DNA of 64,000 bases, taken from contig NZ_CP132203.1 in NCBI RefSeq assembly GCF_030719035.1, forward strand, positions 6,780,501 through 6,844,500, read 5' to 3'. The DNA is from Hahella sp. HNIBRBA332 (lineage in GTDB: Bacteria; Pseudomonadota; Gammaproteobacteria; Pseudomonadales; Oleiphilaceae). Under the pieces are notes generated by a model, which was not told where the DNA came from, made no database searches, and was given only the letters and a program-made list of their open reading frames with translations. A program made the position numbers and the translations under genes. Every line of letters begins with the position of its first letter. Position 1 is the stretch's first letter. Of the stretch, positions 36,414 to 45,488 are shown one piece after another.

Positions 36414-38054
36414 ATGCAAGAAACAGGTGTACAGCAGGAGCCAGTGTTTGCGTTAGATGCATGGCGTGAGGTCTATGGCGTAGACGGCGACCCTTTTGAC
36501 GGTCGTCGCGCTGATCTGCTGCAAATAGGGCGCTATGGTGAGGTCATTGAAAACCTGCGTCATCTGATTCATTTTTCAGAACGCATTGTGGCTCTGACCG
36601 CCCCGAAAGGAGGCGGTAAGTCTTTGCTGTTAAAGCGTTTGATTGAATTGGAAGGCGAAGCGCTTAGAATTGTGTTATTGAAGCCCGGTCTGCTGGAAGG
36701 AGCGGAAGCGCTTGTTATTCAGTTGGCGACGGGGCTTGAGTTGCCGACGGTTGAAAACAACCTGTCCACTAAGGTGCTGTTGGCGGAGATAATGCAAAGC
36801 TGTGAAAGAAGCTTTGCGTCAGGCCTACGCACGCTTTTCATTATTGACGACGCCCATGAGCTCTCAGACGAATCACTTGAACTGCTGGTTACTCGCTTTA
36901 ATCCCGAGCAGTCTGGGGCTTTCGGTCTATTGTTGGTGGGACAGCTACAGATCACTCAACAGCTTGCCCGCGCCTGTGGCGCGCGGGGGACTTCAGTTCA
37001 GTATGTTGGCGTTCCGCCGCTGGACCTTAGTGATACATCTCGTTATTTAAATGAAAAACTCCGCGCGGCCGGATGGAGTGGCGGTGAGGGAGAAATACCG
37101 CCTGCGGTTGTGGGGAAGCTATACCAGCTAAGTAAGGGGATACCGGGACGAATTGACCGCTTGGCGGGGTCTCTGCTTCTTTCCGCAGGGGCGGAGAAGC
37201 CCAAAAGCTTTAGTCCTTCCACGAAGCTGTATCAGCTGGTTTCCGGCTTTTTGTTGGCGATTTTTATTGGCGGCGTCGGCTTTATTGCGTGGCGTTATGA
37301 GGCGGCGCCCAGGATGGAAGGCGCCTCGGCGGACTCTTCCAGAGTGACGATAAAACTCCCTGCGCCAGAACCGGCAGTGGAGGCGATAGCTACTCAACCT
37401 GAAATACCTGTCGAGTCAGTTGCAGTCACGCCCGACGAGTTATCATCGACCGATTCGATGAAAGATGTGCAAGCAGAAAGTGCAACGAATCTGGCTCAGA
37501 AAACTGAGAAAGAAACGAATCAAAAGACAGTGGCTGCTGAGTCGGCGGTAAAAATGCCCGTAGCGAAGTCTGATGAAGTGGTCGAGGCCAAGTCCTCTGA
37601 TCAAGCGCCTCCGACTTCTGTTCACAAAGATTTGACGTCAGTGGCGGGTGAGTCTGAATCTTCCATTCAAACAGTAGTGAAGAATACTCCTCCTAAAGCC
37701 AAGACTGTGGAAACAGTGAGAACAAATGTCCCGACTGCTGACGTTGTGGATGACTTGGATCACTACTTCCGCACCAATGAGTGGCTACAGTCACAAGCGT
37801 CGTCAGCATGGACGATCCAGCTGTTGGGCAGTTTACACAAAGAGTCAGTGCAGACCTTCCTGCGACGGGAGGGGGACACTCAGGATTTTTACGTCAAATC
37901 CCTGTATCAAGGGAAAGATTGGTACGTCGTATTGCGCGGCGTTTACCCTTCTATCGAGCAAGCCAAAGAAGCGCTTGCCCAGCTTCCTCAGCCCCTGGTT
38001 GAGCAGGGGGCGTGGGTGCGCAGTATTTCCGGTTTGCAGGGCTTGGTCAAATAA
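36414..38054 (+). CDS. damX: DamX-like AAA/SPOR cell-division protein
   Basis: The protein has a cytoplasmic ExeA/AAA-type ATPase domain (Walker A APKGGGKS at about 63-70, Walker B LFIIDDAHEL). A membrane helix follows (LVSGFLLAIFIGGVGFIAW), then a long Ser/Thr/Lys/Glu-rich periplasmic linker and a C-terminal SPOR domain (about 465-545) for septal peptidoglycan. The 546-residue length and location after aroB match the pseudomonad DamX-type protein. E. coli DamX lacks this intact ATPase part, so the biochemical role here may be wider. The start ATG follows a possible TTG. Confidence 0.88.
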   Translation: MQETGVQQEPVFALDAWREVYGVDGDPFDGRRADLLQIGRYGEVIENLRHLIHFSERIVALTAPKGGGKSLLLKRLIELEGEALRIVLLKPGLLEGAEALVIQLATGLELPTVENNLSTKVLLAEIMQSCERSFASGLRTLFIIDDAHELSDESLELLVTRFNPEQSGAFGLLLVGQLQITQQLARACGARGTSVQYVGVPPLDLSDTSRYLNEKLRAAGWSGGEGEIPPAVVGKLYQLSKGIPGRIDRLAGSLLLSAGAEKPKSFSPSTKLYQLVSGFLLAIFIGGVGFIAWRYEAAPRMEGASADSSRVTIKLPAPEPAVEAIATQPEIPVESVAVTPDELSSTDSMKDVQAESATNLAQKTEKETNQKTVAAESAVKMPVAKSDEVVEAKSSDQAPPTSVHKDLTSVAGESESSIQTVVKNTPPKAKTVETVRTNVPTADVVDDLDHYFRTNEWLQSQASSAWTIQLLGSLHKESVQTFLRREGDTQDFYVKSLYQGKDWYVVLRGVYPSIEQAKEALAQLPQPLVEQGAWVRSISGLQGLVK

Positions 38055-38135
38055 GGATCGAGACTTTTTCTCTCTTACCTCTGTCATAAGCACAAACCTT
38101 TAGGTATTTTTACTAATTAACAAATCTCTTTAGAT

Positions 38136-38164
38136 TTGAGCTAAGGCTTGTCCGTGTGTATTAT
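38136..38164 (+). promoter_or_regulatory. gltB promoter
   Basis: TTGAGC (38136-38141), 17 bases, then TATTAT (38159-38164) form a well-spaced sigma-70 promoter. The expected start near 38171 gives a leader of about 85 bases. Confidence 0.6.
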
Positions 38165-38183
38165 GGGCGGCCCATTTTTGCCT

Positions 38184-38228
38184 ATCAAAAGCTGCTTGGT
38201 TTTGGTTTCTTTCAGGCAAGCTTTTGAT
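38184..38228 (+). other. 10-bp leader hairpin upstream of gltB
   Basis: ATCAAAAGCT (38184-38193) and AGCTTTTGAT (38219-38228) are perfect inverted repeats around a 25-base T-rich loop. They lie early in the predicted leader and end 28 bases before the gltB ATG. Confidence 0.55.
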
Positions 38229-38256
38229 TCGTAAGGATTTAAGTGAGAGAAAGCAT

Positions 38257-41200
38257 ATGAAGACAGGTCTGTATCAACCAGGTGAGTTCAAAGATAACTG
38301 TGGTTTTGGTTTGATCGCCCATATGAATGGGCAAGCCAGCCATGATCTGCTGCGCACCGCTATTGAGTCCCTCACATGCATGACTCATCGAGGTGGTATC
38401 GCTGCGGATGGCAAAACCGGCGACGGTTGTGGGTTACTGATACAAAAGCCTGATTCCTTTCTAAGGGCGATAGCCAAAGAAAGCTTTAATATTGAGTTGG
38501 GCGCGAATTACGCGGTAGGCATGGTGTTCCTGAATCAGGACGATGCTATGGCGAAAGCCGCCCGTGAGCGCTTGGAGTCCGCGTTGGCCGAACAAGGCGT
38601 CAAAACCCTCGGGTGGCGCTTGGTTCCTACGAATACGGAATGCCTGGGGCCTATGGCTCTGGATTGCCTTCCCGTTATAGAACAAATATTCGTTGAAGCC
38701 CCGAAGGGCATTAATGAACACGAGTTTGCGGTCAAACTGTATATCGCCCGCAGGGTGGCGGAAAACGCCCTGGCGGAAGATAAAGAGTTCTATATCTGTA
38801 GCTTGTCCAGCCAGGTGCTTTCTTACAAAGGGCTGATGATGCCCGTCGACTTGCCCAATTTTTATCTGGATCTTGGGGATGCGCGCCTGGAAACCGCTAT
38901 TTGCGTATTCCATCAACGCTTTTCCACCAATACGGCCCCGCGTTGGCCGTTGGCGCAGCCTTTCCGATATCTGGCTCACAATGGTGAGATCAACACGATT
39001 GATGGCAACCGTAACTGGGCGATGGCGCGCGCAAGCAAATTTAAATCCCCACATCTGCCTGATCTGGAGGCATTGCAGCCGATTGTGAATCGCATTGGCT
39101 CAGACTCCTCCTCCATGGACAACATGTTGGAGGTCTTGCTGGCAGGCGGCGTTAACCTGTTCCGCGCCGTGCGTATGATGATCCCGCCCGCATGGCAGAA
39201 TGTTGACACGATGGACCCGGATTTACGCGCGTTTTATGAGTACAACTCCATGCACATGGAGCCCTGGGATGGTCCCGCCGGCGTGGTATTGACTGACGGT
39301 CGCTACGCGGTGTGTCTGCTGGATCGTAATGGATTGCGTCCTGCGCGCTGGGTTATCACCAAAAACGGCTACATTACACTGGCCTCGGAAGTGGGTACTT
39401 ATGGATATAAGTCTGAGGATGTCGTCGCCAAGGGTCGTGTTGGCCCGGGTCAGATTTTGGCGGTGGACACCCATACCGGCGAAGTACTGCATACTCAGGA
39501 CGTGGATAACCGTCTGAAATCGGCGCACCCCTATAAAAAGTGGTTGCGTGAAAATGCGCTGCGCGTAGAAACCAAGCTCAATCAGCAGACGCCTGAATTC
39601 ACGCTGATGGAAAAGGAAAGCCTGCATGAATACATGAAAATGTTCATGATTTCCTTTGAAGAGCGTGATCAGGTGTTACGTCCCCTGGCTGAATCCGGTC
39701 AGGAGGCGGTCGGCTCAATGGGAGATGATGCGCCGATGGCGGTGCTGTCCACCCGAATTCGTTCCGTTGCGGACTATTTCCGCCAAAAATTTGCGCAGGT
39801 GACCAACCCGCCGATCGACCCGTTGCGTGAAACCATCGTCATGTCTCTGGAGACCTGTTTGGGCGCGGAACGCAATGTATTCCAGGAAACGGCTCAGCAT
39901 GCTAACCGTATTATCCTGAGTACTCCGGTCTTGTCGCCCGCCAAGTTCTTCCGAATTGCTAACTTGCAGCGTGAAGGGTTCTCCGTAGAGAAAATCAAGT
40001 TGTCGTACCGCCCTGAGCTGGGTCTCAAACAGGCAATTGAAGCGGTAGCGGATCAGGCGGAAAATGCGGCGCGCAACGGCAGAGTATTGTTGATACTGAG
40101 CGACAACGGCATCAATCAGGGCGAACTGCCCATCAACGCCTTTATGGCGACGGGCGCTGTGCATCACCGTTTGGTGAACAAAGGTCTGCGTTGTGACGCC
40201 AATATCATCGTGGAAACAGCTTGGGCGAGAGATCCGCATCATTTCGCTGTGTTGTTTGGTTTCGGCGCCACCGCGGTCTATCCGTACCTGTCTTATCAAG
40301 TGCTTAATGACCTGATTAATACCGGCGAAGTATTGATCGACCCTATCGAGGCCAAGAACAACTATCGGAAGGGCATTAACAAAGGGTTGTTGAAAATACT
40401 CTCCAAGATGGGGATTTCGACAATCGCCTCTTATCGCGGCGCGCAATTGTTTGAAGCCGTGGGACTGGCGGATGATGTTGTTGACTTGTGCTTCTGCGGC
40501 GTTTCCAGTCGCATTCAGGGCGCTTCTTTCTATGATTTCCAGGCGGAGCAGGCAGAGCTGGCCAAAATGGCCTGGGCCAAACGCAAGCCAATCTTACAAG
40601 GCGGCCTGCTGAAGTTTGTTCACGGCGGCGAATATCATGCATATAACCCGGACGTGGTGGGCGCGCTGCAGAAGGCGGTGCGCGAAGGCGACTACGGCGT
40701 TTATCAGGAGTATGCCTCCTATGTAAACGGCCGGGCGCCGATGACGCTGCGCGACCTCTTCAAAATTTCTGATAAGGTCAAGCCGGTTTCCATTGATGAA
40801 GTTGAGCCGCTGGAAAACATACTTCCAAGGTTTGACTCCGCGGCCATGTCTATCGGCGCATTGTCCCCAGAGGCGCATGAAGCGCTGGCGGTCGCGATGA
40901 ACCGTTTGGGCGGGCGCTCTAACTCAGGCGAAGGCGGTGAAGATCCTGCTCGTTATGGGACGGAGAAGCGCTCCAAGATCAAGCAGGTCGCATCAGGTCG
41001 CTTCGGCGTGACGCCGCACTATCTGGTCAGCGCGGATGTGCTGCAGATTAAAGTGGCGCAAGGCGCTAAGCCTGGCGAGGGCGGGCAGCTTCCAGGCGGT
41101 AAAGTGAATCAGCTGATAGCGCGTTTGCGTTACGCAGTTCCTGGCGTAACTCTGATTTCTCCGCCACCGCATCATGATATCTACTCGATTGAAGATTTGG

Positions 41201-42708
41201 CGCAGCTGATTTTCGACTTGAAACAGGTCAATCCTGAGGCGCTGGTGTCGGTCAAGCTGGTGTCTGAGCCTGGCGTCGGCACAATCGCGGCGGGCGTAGC
41301 CAAAGCCTATGCGGATTTGATCACGATTTCGGGATATGACGGCGGCACTGGCGCCAGCCCGCTGACCTCTATCAAGTACGCCGGCTCTCCCTGGGAATTG
41401 GGCCTATCAGAAGCGCATCAGGCGTTGCGTGCAAATGATCTGCGCGGCAACGTGCGCCTGCAGACGGACGGTGGTCTGAAGACCGGTCTGGATGTGGTGA
41501 AAGCCGCCATTCTCGGTGCGGAAAGCTTCGGCTTCGGCACTGGACCAATGGTGGCGTTGGGTTGTAAATACCTGCGGATTTGCCACTTGAACAACTGCGC
41601 CACGGGTGTTGCGACGCAGAATAAAGATCTGCGCGATAAGCATTTCCAGGGCACAGTGGAGATGGCGATCAACTACTTCAAATTCGTCGCAACGGAAACC
41701 CGTGAGTGGATGGCCAAGCTGGGCGTTCGTTCTCTGGAAGAACTGGTTGGCCGCACGGACCTGCTGGAGATTTTACCGGGCGCGACAGCCAAGCAGCGTA
41801 ATCTGGATTTGACGCCGATGCTGAGCAACGACGCGATTCCTGCGGACAAACCGCATACCTGCCAGTCCGCTCGAAATGCCCCATACGACAAAGGCCGTTT
41901 GGCGGAAGAAATGGTGAAGGCTGCGCTGCCAACCATCGAAGCCAAGAGTGGTGGTGAGTTTGTGTTTCGCGTCACCAACTGTGATCGCTCTATCGGCGCT
42001 CGCTTGTCCGGCGAGATCGCCAAGCGACACGGCAATCAGGGCATGGCGGAAAACCCGCTGGTATTCCGTTTGACCGGCACCGCTGGGCAAAGCTTCGGCG
42101 TGTGGAACGCTGGCGGCTTGCACATGTATCTGGAAGGCGACGCCAACGATTACGTGGGTAAAGGTATGACTGGCGGGAAGTTGACCATACGTCCGCCCCA
42201 GAACAGCTCTTTTGCATCGCAGGAAACCTCTATCATCGGTAACACCTGTCTGTATGGCGCCACTGGCGGCAAGCTTTTCGCCGCGGGTGTGGCGGGCGAA
42301 CGCTTTGGCGTGCGTAACTCCGGCGCCTATGCGGTGGTGGAAGGCGTGGGCGATCATTGTTGTGAGTATATGACGGGCGGCATGGTGGCTGTGCTGGGGA
42401 AAACTGGCTACAACTTCGGTGCGGGCATGACCGGCGGCTTTGCTTATGTTCTTGACCTGGAGAATCGCTTCGTCGACCGCTATAACCATGAGCTGGTGGA
42501 GATTCACCGTATTACCAGCGAAGCGATGGAAGCGTACCGCAACTATCTGCGCGACGTGATTGACGAGCACGTTCGGGAAACCAGCAGCGCCTGGGCGGAA
42601 AACATGCTGGATAACTTCGATGACTATGTAGGGCGCTTCTGGCTGGTGAAACCCAAAGCCGCCAGCCTTGCATCGTTGATGGACAGCACTCGGGCAAGGC
42701 CTGAGTAA
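38257..42708 (+). CDS. gltB: Glutamate synthase (NADPH) large subunit
   Basis: GltB makes glutamate from glutamine and 2-oxoglutarate. The 1483-residue protein starts MKTGLYQPGEFKDNCGFG; Cys15 becomes the N-terminal nucleophile of the glutaminase domain after propeptide removal. The central domain and FMN-binding synthase barrel follow (SVKLVSEPGVGTIAAG, ISGYDGGTGASPL). A 3Fe-4S cluster site is CKYLRICHLNNC. The C-terminal GXGXG beta-helix has repeated TGG blocks. It precedes gltD by 128 bases holding a structured element. Confidence 0.97.
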   Translation: MKTGLYQPGEFKDNCGFGLIAHMNGQASHDLLRTAIESLTCMTHRGGIAADGKTGDGCGLLIQKPDSFLRAIAKESFNIELGANYAVGMVFLNQDDAMAKAARERLESALAEQGVKTLGWRLVPTNTECLGPMALDCLPVIEQIFVEAPKGINEHEFAVKLYIARRVAENALAEDKEFYICSLSSQVLSYKGLMMPVDLPNFYLDLGDARLETAICVFHQRFSTNTAPRWPLAQPFRYLAHNGEINTIDGNRNWAMARASKFKSPHLPDLEALQPIVNRIGSDSSSMDNMLEVLLAGGVNLFRAVRMMIPPAWQNVDTMDPDLRAFYEYNSMHMEPWDGPAGVVLTDGRYAVCLLDRNGLRPARWVITKNGYITLASEVGTYGYKSEDVVAKGRVGPGQILAVDTHTGEVLHTQDVDNRLKSAHPYKKWLRENALRVETKLNQQTPEFTLMEKESLHEYMKMFMISFEERDQVLRPLAESGQEAVGSMGDDAPMAVLSTRIRSVADYFRQKFAQVTNPPIDPLRETIVMSLETCLGAERNVFQETAQHANRIILSTPVLSPAKFFRIANLQREGFSVEKIKLSYRPELGLKQAIEAVADQAENAARNGRVLLILSDNGINQGELPINAFMATGAVHHRLVNKGLRCDANIIVETAWARDPHHFAVLFGFGATAVYPYLSYQVLNDLINTGEVLIDPIEAKNNYRKGINKGLLKILSKMGISTIASYRGAQLFEAVGLADDVVDLCFCGVSSRIQGASFYDFQAEQAELAKMAWAKRKPILQGGLLKFVHGGEYHAYNPDVVGALQKAVREGDYGVYQEYASYVNGRAPMTLRDLFKISDKVKPVSIDEVEPLENILPRFDSAAMSIGALSPEAHEALAVAMNRLGGRSNSGEGGEDPARYGTEKRSKIKQVASGRFGVTPHYLVSADVLQIKVAQGAKPGEGGQLPGGKVNQLIARLRYAVPGVTLISPPPHHDIYSIEDLAQLIFDLKQVNPEALVSVKLVSEPGVGTIAAGVAKAYADLITISGYDGGTGASPLTSIKYAGSPWELGLSEAHQALRANDLRGNVRLQTDGGLKTGLDVVKAAILGAESFGFGTGPMVALGCKYLRICHLNNCATGVATQNKDLRDKHFQGTVEMAINYFKFVATETREWMAKLGVRSLEELVGRTDLLEILPGATAKQRNLDLTPMLSNDAIPADKPHTCQSARNAPYDKGRLAEEMVKAALPTIEAKSGGEFVFRVTNCDRSIGARLSGEIAKRHGNQGMAENPLVFRLTGTAGQSFGVWNAGGLHMYLEGDANDYVGKGMTGGKLTIRPPQNSSFASQETSIIGNTCLYGATGGKLFAAGVAGERFGVRNSGAYAVVEGVGDHCCEYMTGGMVAVLGKTGYNFGAGMTGGFAYVLDLENRFVDRYNHELVEIHRITSEAMEAYRNYLRDVIDEHVRETSSAWAENMLDNFDDYVGRFWLVKPKAASLASLMDSTRARPE

Positions 42709-42733
42709 TAAATCGGGGCTGTTAAGTGTATTC

Positions 42734-42795
42734 GGAGTTCCCGGCGTAAGAGGCTGGCGAGACTGCGCCTCAGGCGTGCACGCCGCGCCGGGTCC
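42734..42795 (+). other. Three-way-junction-like inverted repeats between gltB and gltD
   Basis: An outer stem CCCGGCG (42740-42746)/CGCCGGG (42786-42792), extendable by GGA/TCC across a 3-base bulge, encloses two hairpins: GAGGC/GCCTC (42750-42754, 42767-42771) and the perfect palindrome GGCGTGCACGCC (42773-42784). The whole fits a compact three-way junction. No T-tract follows. It could be a structured RNA in the gltBD message or a repetitive extragenic palindrome. Confidence 0.5.
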
Positions 42796-42836
42796 AGAAA
42801 CAGATTTTTTGTATACAGTTTAGAGGTTTAGACGCA

Positions 42837-44255
42837 ATGGCGGAGAGACTGAGCAATAACTTTCAGTTCCTCGATGTGGGACGGCAAGATCCTGAAAAGG
42901 TTCCGGTTGGGCGTCGTAAGAAGCAGTTTAGAGAAATCTACAAGCCCTTTAAGGAAGAGGAAGTCAAAAACCAGGCGCACCGTTGTCTGGAGTGCGGCAA
43001 CCCTTATTGCGAATGGAAATGCCCAGTGCATAACTACATTCCCAATTGGTTAAAGCTGGCGTCGGAAGGCAACATCATGGCGGCGGTTGAGCTCAGCCAT
43101 CAGACCAACACGCTCCCCGAAGTCTGTGGTCGGGTGTGCCCTCAGGACAGATTATGCGAAGGCGCCTGTACGCTGAATGATGGATTTGGCGCCGTGACGA
43201 TCGGTTCGACCGAGAAATATATCACGGATACGGCGCTGGCGCTGGGCTGGAAGCCGGATATGTCCAATGTGAGCATGACCGATAAGCGGGTCGCCATTAT
43301 TGGCGCGGGCCCCGCTGGCTTGGGGTGCGCGGATGTCCTGATTCGCAATGGCGTGAAGCCTGTCGTGTTTGATCGCTATCCGGAAATTGGCGGGCTGCTG
43401 ACCTTCGGTATTCCAGAGTTCAAACTGGAAAAAGAAGTGATGGTGCGCCGTCGTAAACTGTTCGAAGAGATGGGCATCGAGTTCCGTCTGAATACGGATG
43501 TAGGGATAGACGTGGCGTTTGCGGACTTGTTGAATGAGTTCGACGCCGTCTTCCTGGGAATGGGAACCTACAACTATATGAAAGGCGGCTTCCCAGGCGA
43601 GGAATTGCCTGGAGTATATGACGCGCTTCCGTACCTGATCTCCAACGTCAACCGTTGCTTGGGATATGAAAAAACGCCGGAAGAATTTGTCGACATGCAA
43701 GGCAAGCGAGTCGTCGTCCTTGGCGGCGGCGATACCGCCATGGACTGTAACCGGACGGCGATTCGTCAAAAAGCCAAATCAGTAACCTGTGCTTACCGTC
43801 GCGACGAGGCCAACATGCCTGGCTCGCGCAAGGAAGTCGCCAATGCGAAAGAAGAGGGCGTCAAGTTCCTGTTCAACCGTCAGCCTGTCGCCATTATTGG
43901 CGATGAGCGGGTGGAGGGCGTGAAAGTGGTGCAAACTCGCTTGGGCGAGCCGGATGAAAATGGTCGGCGTCGTCCTGAAGTGGTGGCGGGCAGCGAAGAG
44001 ATACTGCCAGCGGACGCGGTGCTGATCGCATTCGGCTTCCGTCCCAGCCCATCGCCCTGGTTCCAGGAGTTTGGCATTGATGTCGATAACGGCGGACGGG
44101 TCATCGCGCCGGAGCAGCAGCAATACAAGTTCCAGACCACTAATCCGAAAGTGTTTTCCGGCGGAGACATGGTGCGTGGCTCCGACCTGGTAGTCACCGC
44201 TATTTGGGAAGGCAGACAGGCTGGCGAAGGCATTCTCGATTATCTGGAAGTATGA
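42837..44255 (+). CDS. gltD: Glutamate synthase (NADPH) small subunit
   Basis: GltD carries electrons from NADPH through FAD and 4Fe-4S clusters to GltB. The 472-residue protein has Cys motifs CLECGNPYCEWKCP and CGRVCPQDRLCEGAC, an FAD-binding VAIIGAGPAGLGCADVL and an NADPH-binding VVVLGGGDTAMDC. Length and motif order match the family. AGAGG lies about 11 bases upstream of the ATG. A clear terminator follows. Confidence 0.97.
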   Translation: MAERLSNNFQFLDVGRQDPEKVPVGRRKKQFREIYKPFKEEEVKNQAHRCLECGNPYCEWKCPVHNYIPNWLKLASEGNIMAAVELSHQTNTLPEVCGRVCPQDRLCEGACTLNDGFGAVTIGSTEKYITDTALALGWKPDMSNVSMTDKRVAIIGAGPAGLGCADVLIRNGVKPVVFDRYPEIGGLLTFGIPEFKLEKEVMVRRRKLFEEMGIEFRLNTDVGIDVAFADLLNEFDAVFLGMGTYNYMKGGFPGEELPGVYDALPYLISNVNRCLGYEKTPEEFVDMQGKRVVVLGGGDTAMDCNRTAIRQKAKSVTCAYRRDEANMPGSRKEVANAKEEGVKFLFNRQPVAIIGDERVEGVKVVQTRLGEPDENGRRRPEVVAGSEEILPADAVLIAFGFRPSPSPWFQEFGIDVDNGGRVIAPEQQQYKFQTTNPKVFSGGDMVRGSDLVVTAIWEGRQAGEGILDYLEV

Positions 44256-44300
44256 CGCCGTGAAGTGATTGATTAACAATCAAAAAGCTTCAGACGTATG

Positions 44301-44328
44301 AAAAGGCATGGTTTTCCATGCCTTTTTT
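44301..44328 (+). terminator. gltD terminator
   Basis: AAAAGGCATGG-TTTT-CCATGCCTTTTTT forms a strong hairpin with T-tract 45 bases after the gltD stop. Confidence 0.9.
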
Positions 44329-44385
44329 GTTGGGGGCGAACGTGGTATATGTGCTGCTCTCAAATTCTGGAACCCTGGAGACGTC

Positions 44386-45456
44386 ATGTCAGAACTGAAG
44401 AATGATCGATTTTTACGCGCATTGATGAGACAGCCGGTGGACGTTACACCGGTGTGGATGATGCGCCAGGCCGGGCGTTACTTACCTGAATATAGGGCTT
44501 CCAGGGCTCGTGCAGGCAGCTTCATGGACCTGTGTAAAAATGCGGAATTCGCCTGTGAAGTCACGCTGCAGCCACTGGAGCGTTTTGAGCTTGATGCGGC
44601 GATTCTTTTCTCTGACATCCTCACTATTCCTGACGCCATGGGGCTGGGCCTGTACTTCGAAACTGGAGAAGGCCCCCGTTTCAAAAAGACGGTAAGAACG
44701 GAAGCGGACGTCAACGCGCTGCATATGCCAGACGCGGACACGGATCTCGGCTATGTCATGAACGCCGTACGCACCATTCGCCGGGAGTTGAACGGCCGCG
44801 TTCCCCTGATCGGCTTTTCCGGCAGCCCCTGGACCCTGGCTACTTATATGGTGGAGGGCGGCTCAAGCAAGGACTTCCGTGAAATCAAAAAGCTCGCATA
44901 CGGACAACCGGAATTGTTGCATTTGTTGCTGGATAAACTGGCGGATTCCGTAGCGGATTACCTGAACGCGCAAATTCGCGCGGGCGCGCAGGCCGTGCAG
45001 ATTTTTGATACTTGGGGCGGCGCTCTGACTGCGGCGGGATACCTTGAGTTTTCGCTGGCCTATATGAAAAAGATCGTGTCGAAACTGCAGCGCGAGGCGG
45101 AGGGGCGTCCTGTGCCGGTGATTCTGTTCACCAAAAATGGCGGCCAATGGCTGGAGCATATTGCTGACGCAGGGGCCGATGCGCTAGGTCTGGATTGGAC
45201 GACAGAGATAGGCGACGCCAGACGGCGGGTTGGCGACAGAGTCGCTTTGCAAGGCAACATGGACCCGGCAACTTTATATGCGCCGCCTGCTGCGATTCGG
45301 GATCAGGTTTCACGCATTCTGGCGAGCTTTGGTTCTGGTGAGGGGCATGTCTTTAATCTTGGCCACGGGATCACGCCGGACGTGGACCCAGAGCACGCTA
45401 AAGTCTTTATCGACGCTGTCCATGAGCTAAGCGCCCCATATCATCAGAATGCCTGA
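44386..45456 (+). CDS. hemE: Uroporphyrinogen decarboxylase
   Basis: HemE decarboxylates the four acetate arms of uroporphyrinogen III to give coproporphyrinogen III. The 356-residue protein starts MSELKNDRFLRALMRQ with CTGGAG upstream; upstream in-frame codons overlap the gltD terminator and are not used. The substrate-binding MRQAGRYLPEYR and GFSGSPWTLATYMVEGG are intact, as is the catalytic Asp in FSDILTIP. It is likely monocistronic or reads into radA 32 bases later. Confidence 0.97.
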   Translation: MSELKNDRFLRALMRQPVDVTPVWMMRQAGRYLPEYRASRARAGSFMDLCKNAEFACEVTLQPLERFELDAAILFSDILTIPDAMGLGLYFETGEGPRFKKTVRTEADVNALHMPDADTDLGYVMNAVRTIRRELNGRVPLIGFSGSPWTLATYMVEGGSSKDFREIKKLAYGQPELLHLLLDKLADSVADYLNAQIRAGAQAVQIFDTWGGALTAAGYLEFSLAYMKKIVSKLQREAEGRPVPVILFTKNGGQWLEHIADAGADALGLDWTTEIGDARRRVGDRVALQGNMDPATLYAPPAAIRDQVSRILASFGSGEGHVFNLGHGITPDVDPEHAKVFIDAVHELSAPYHQNA

Positions 45457-45488
45457 TTGCGATTGGCGTTAATGGAGTATTTGTAGGA

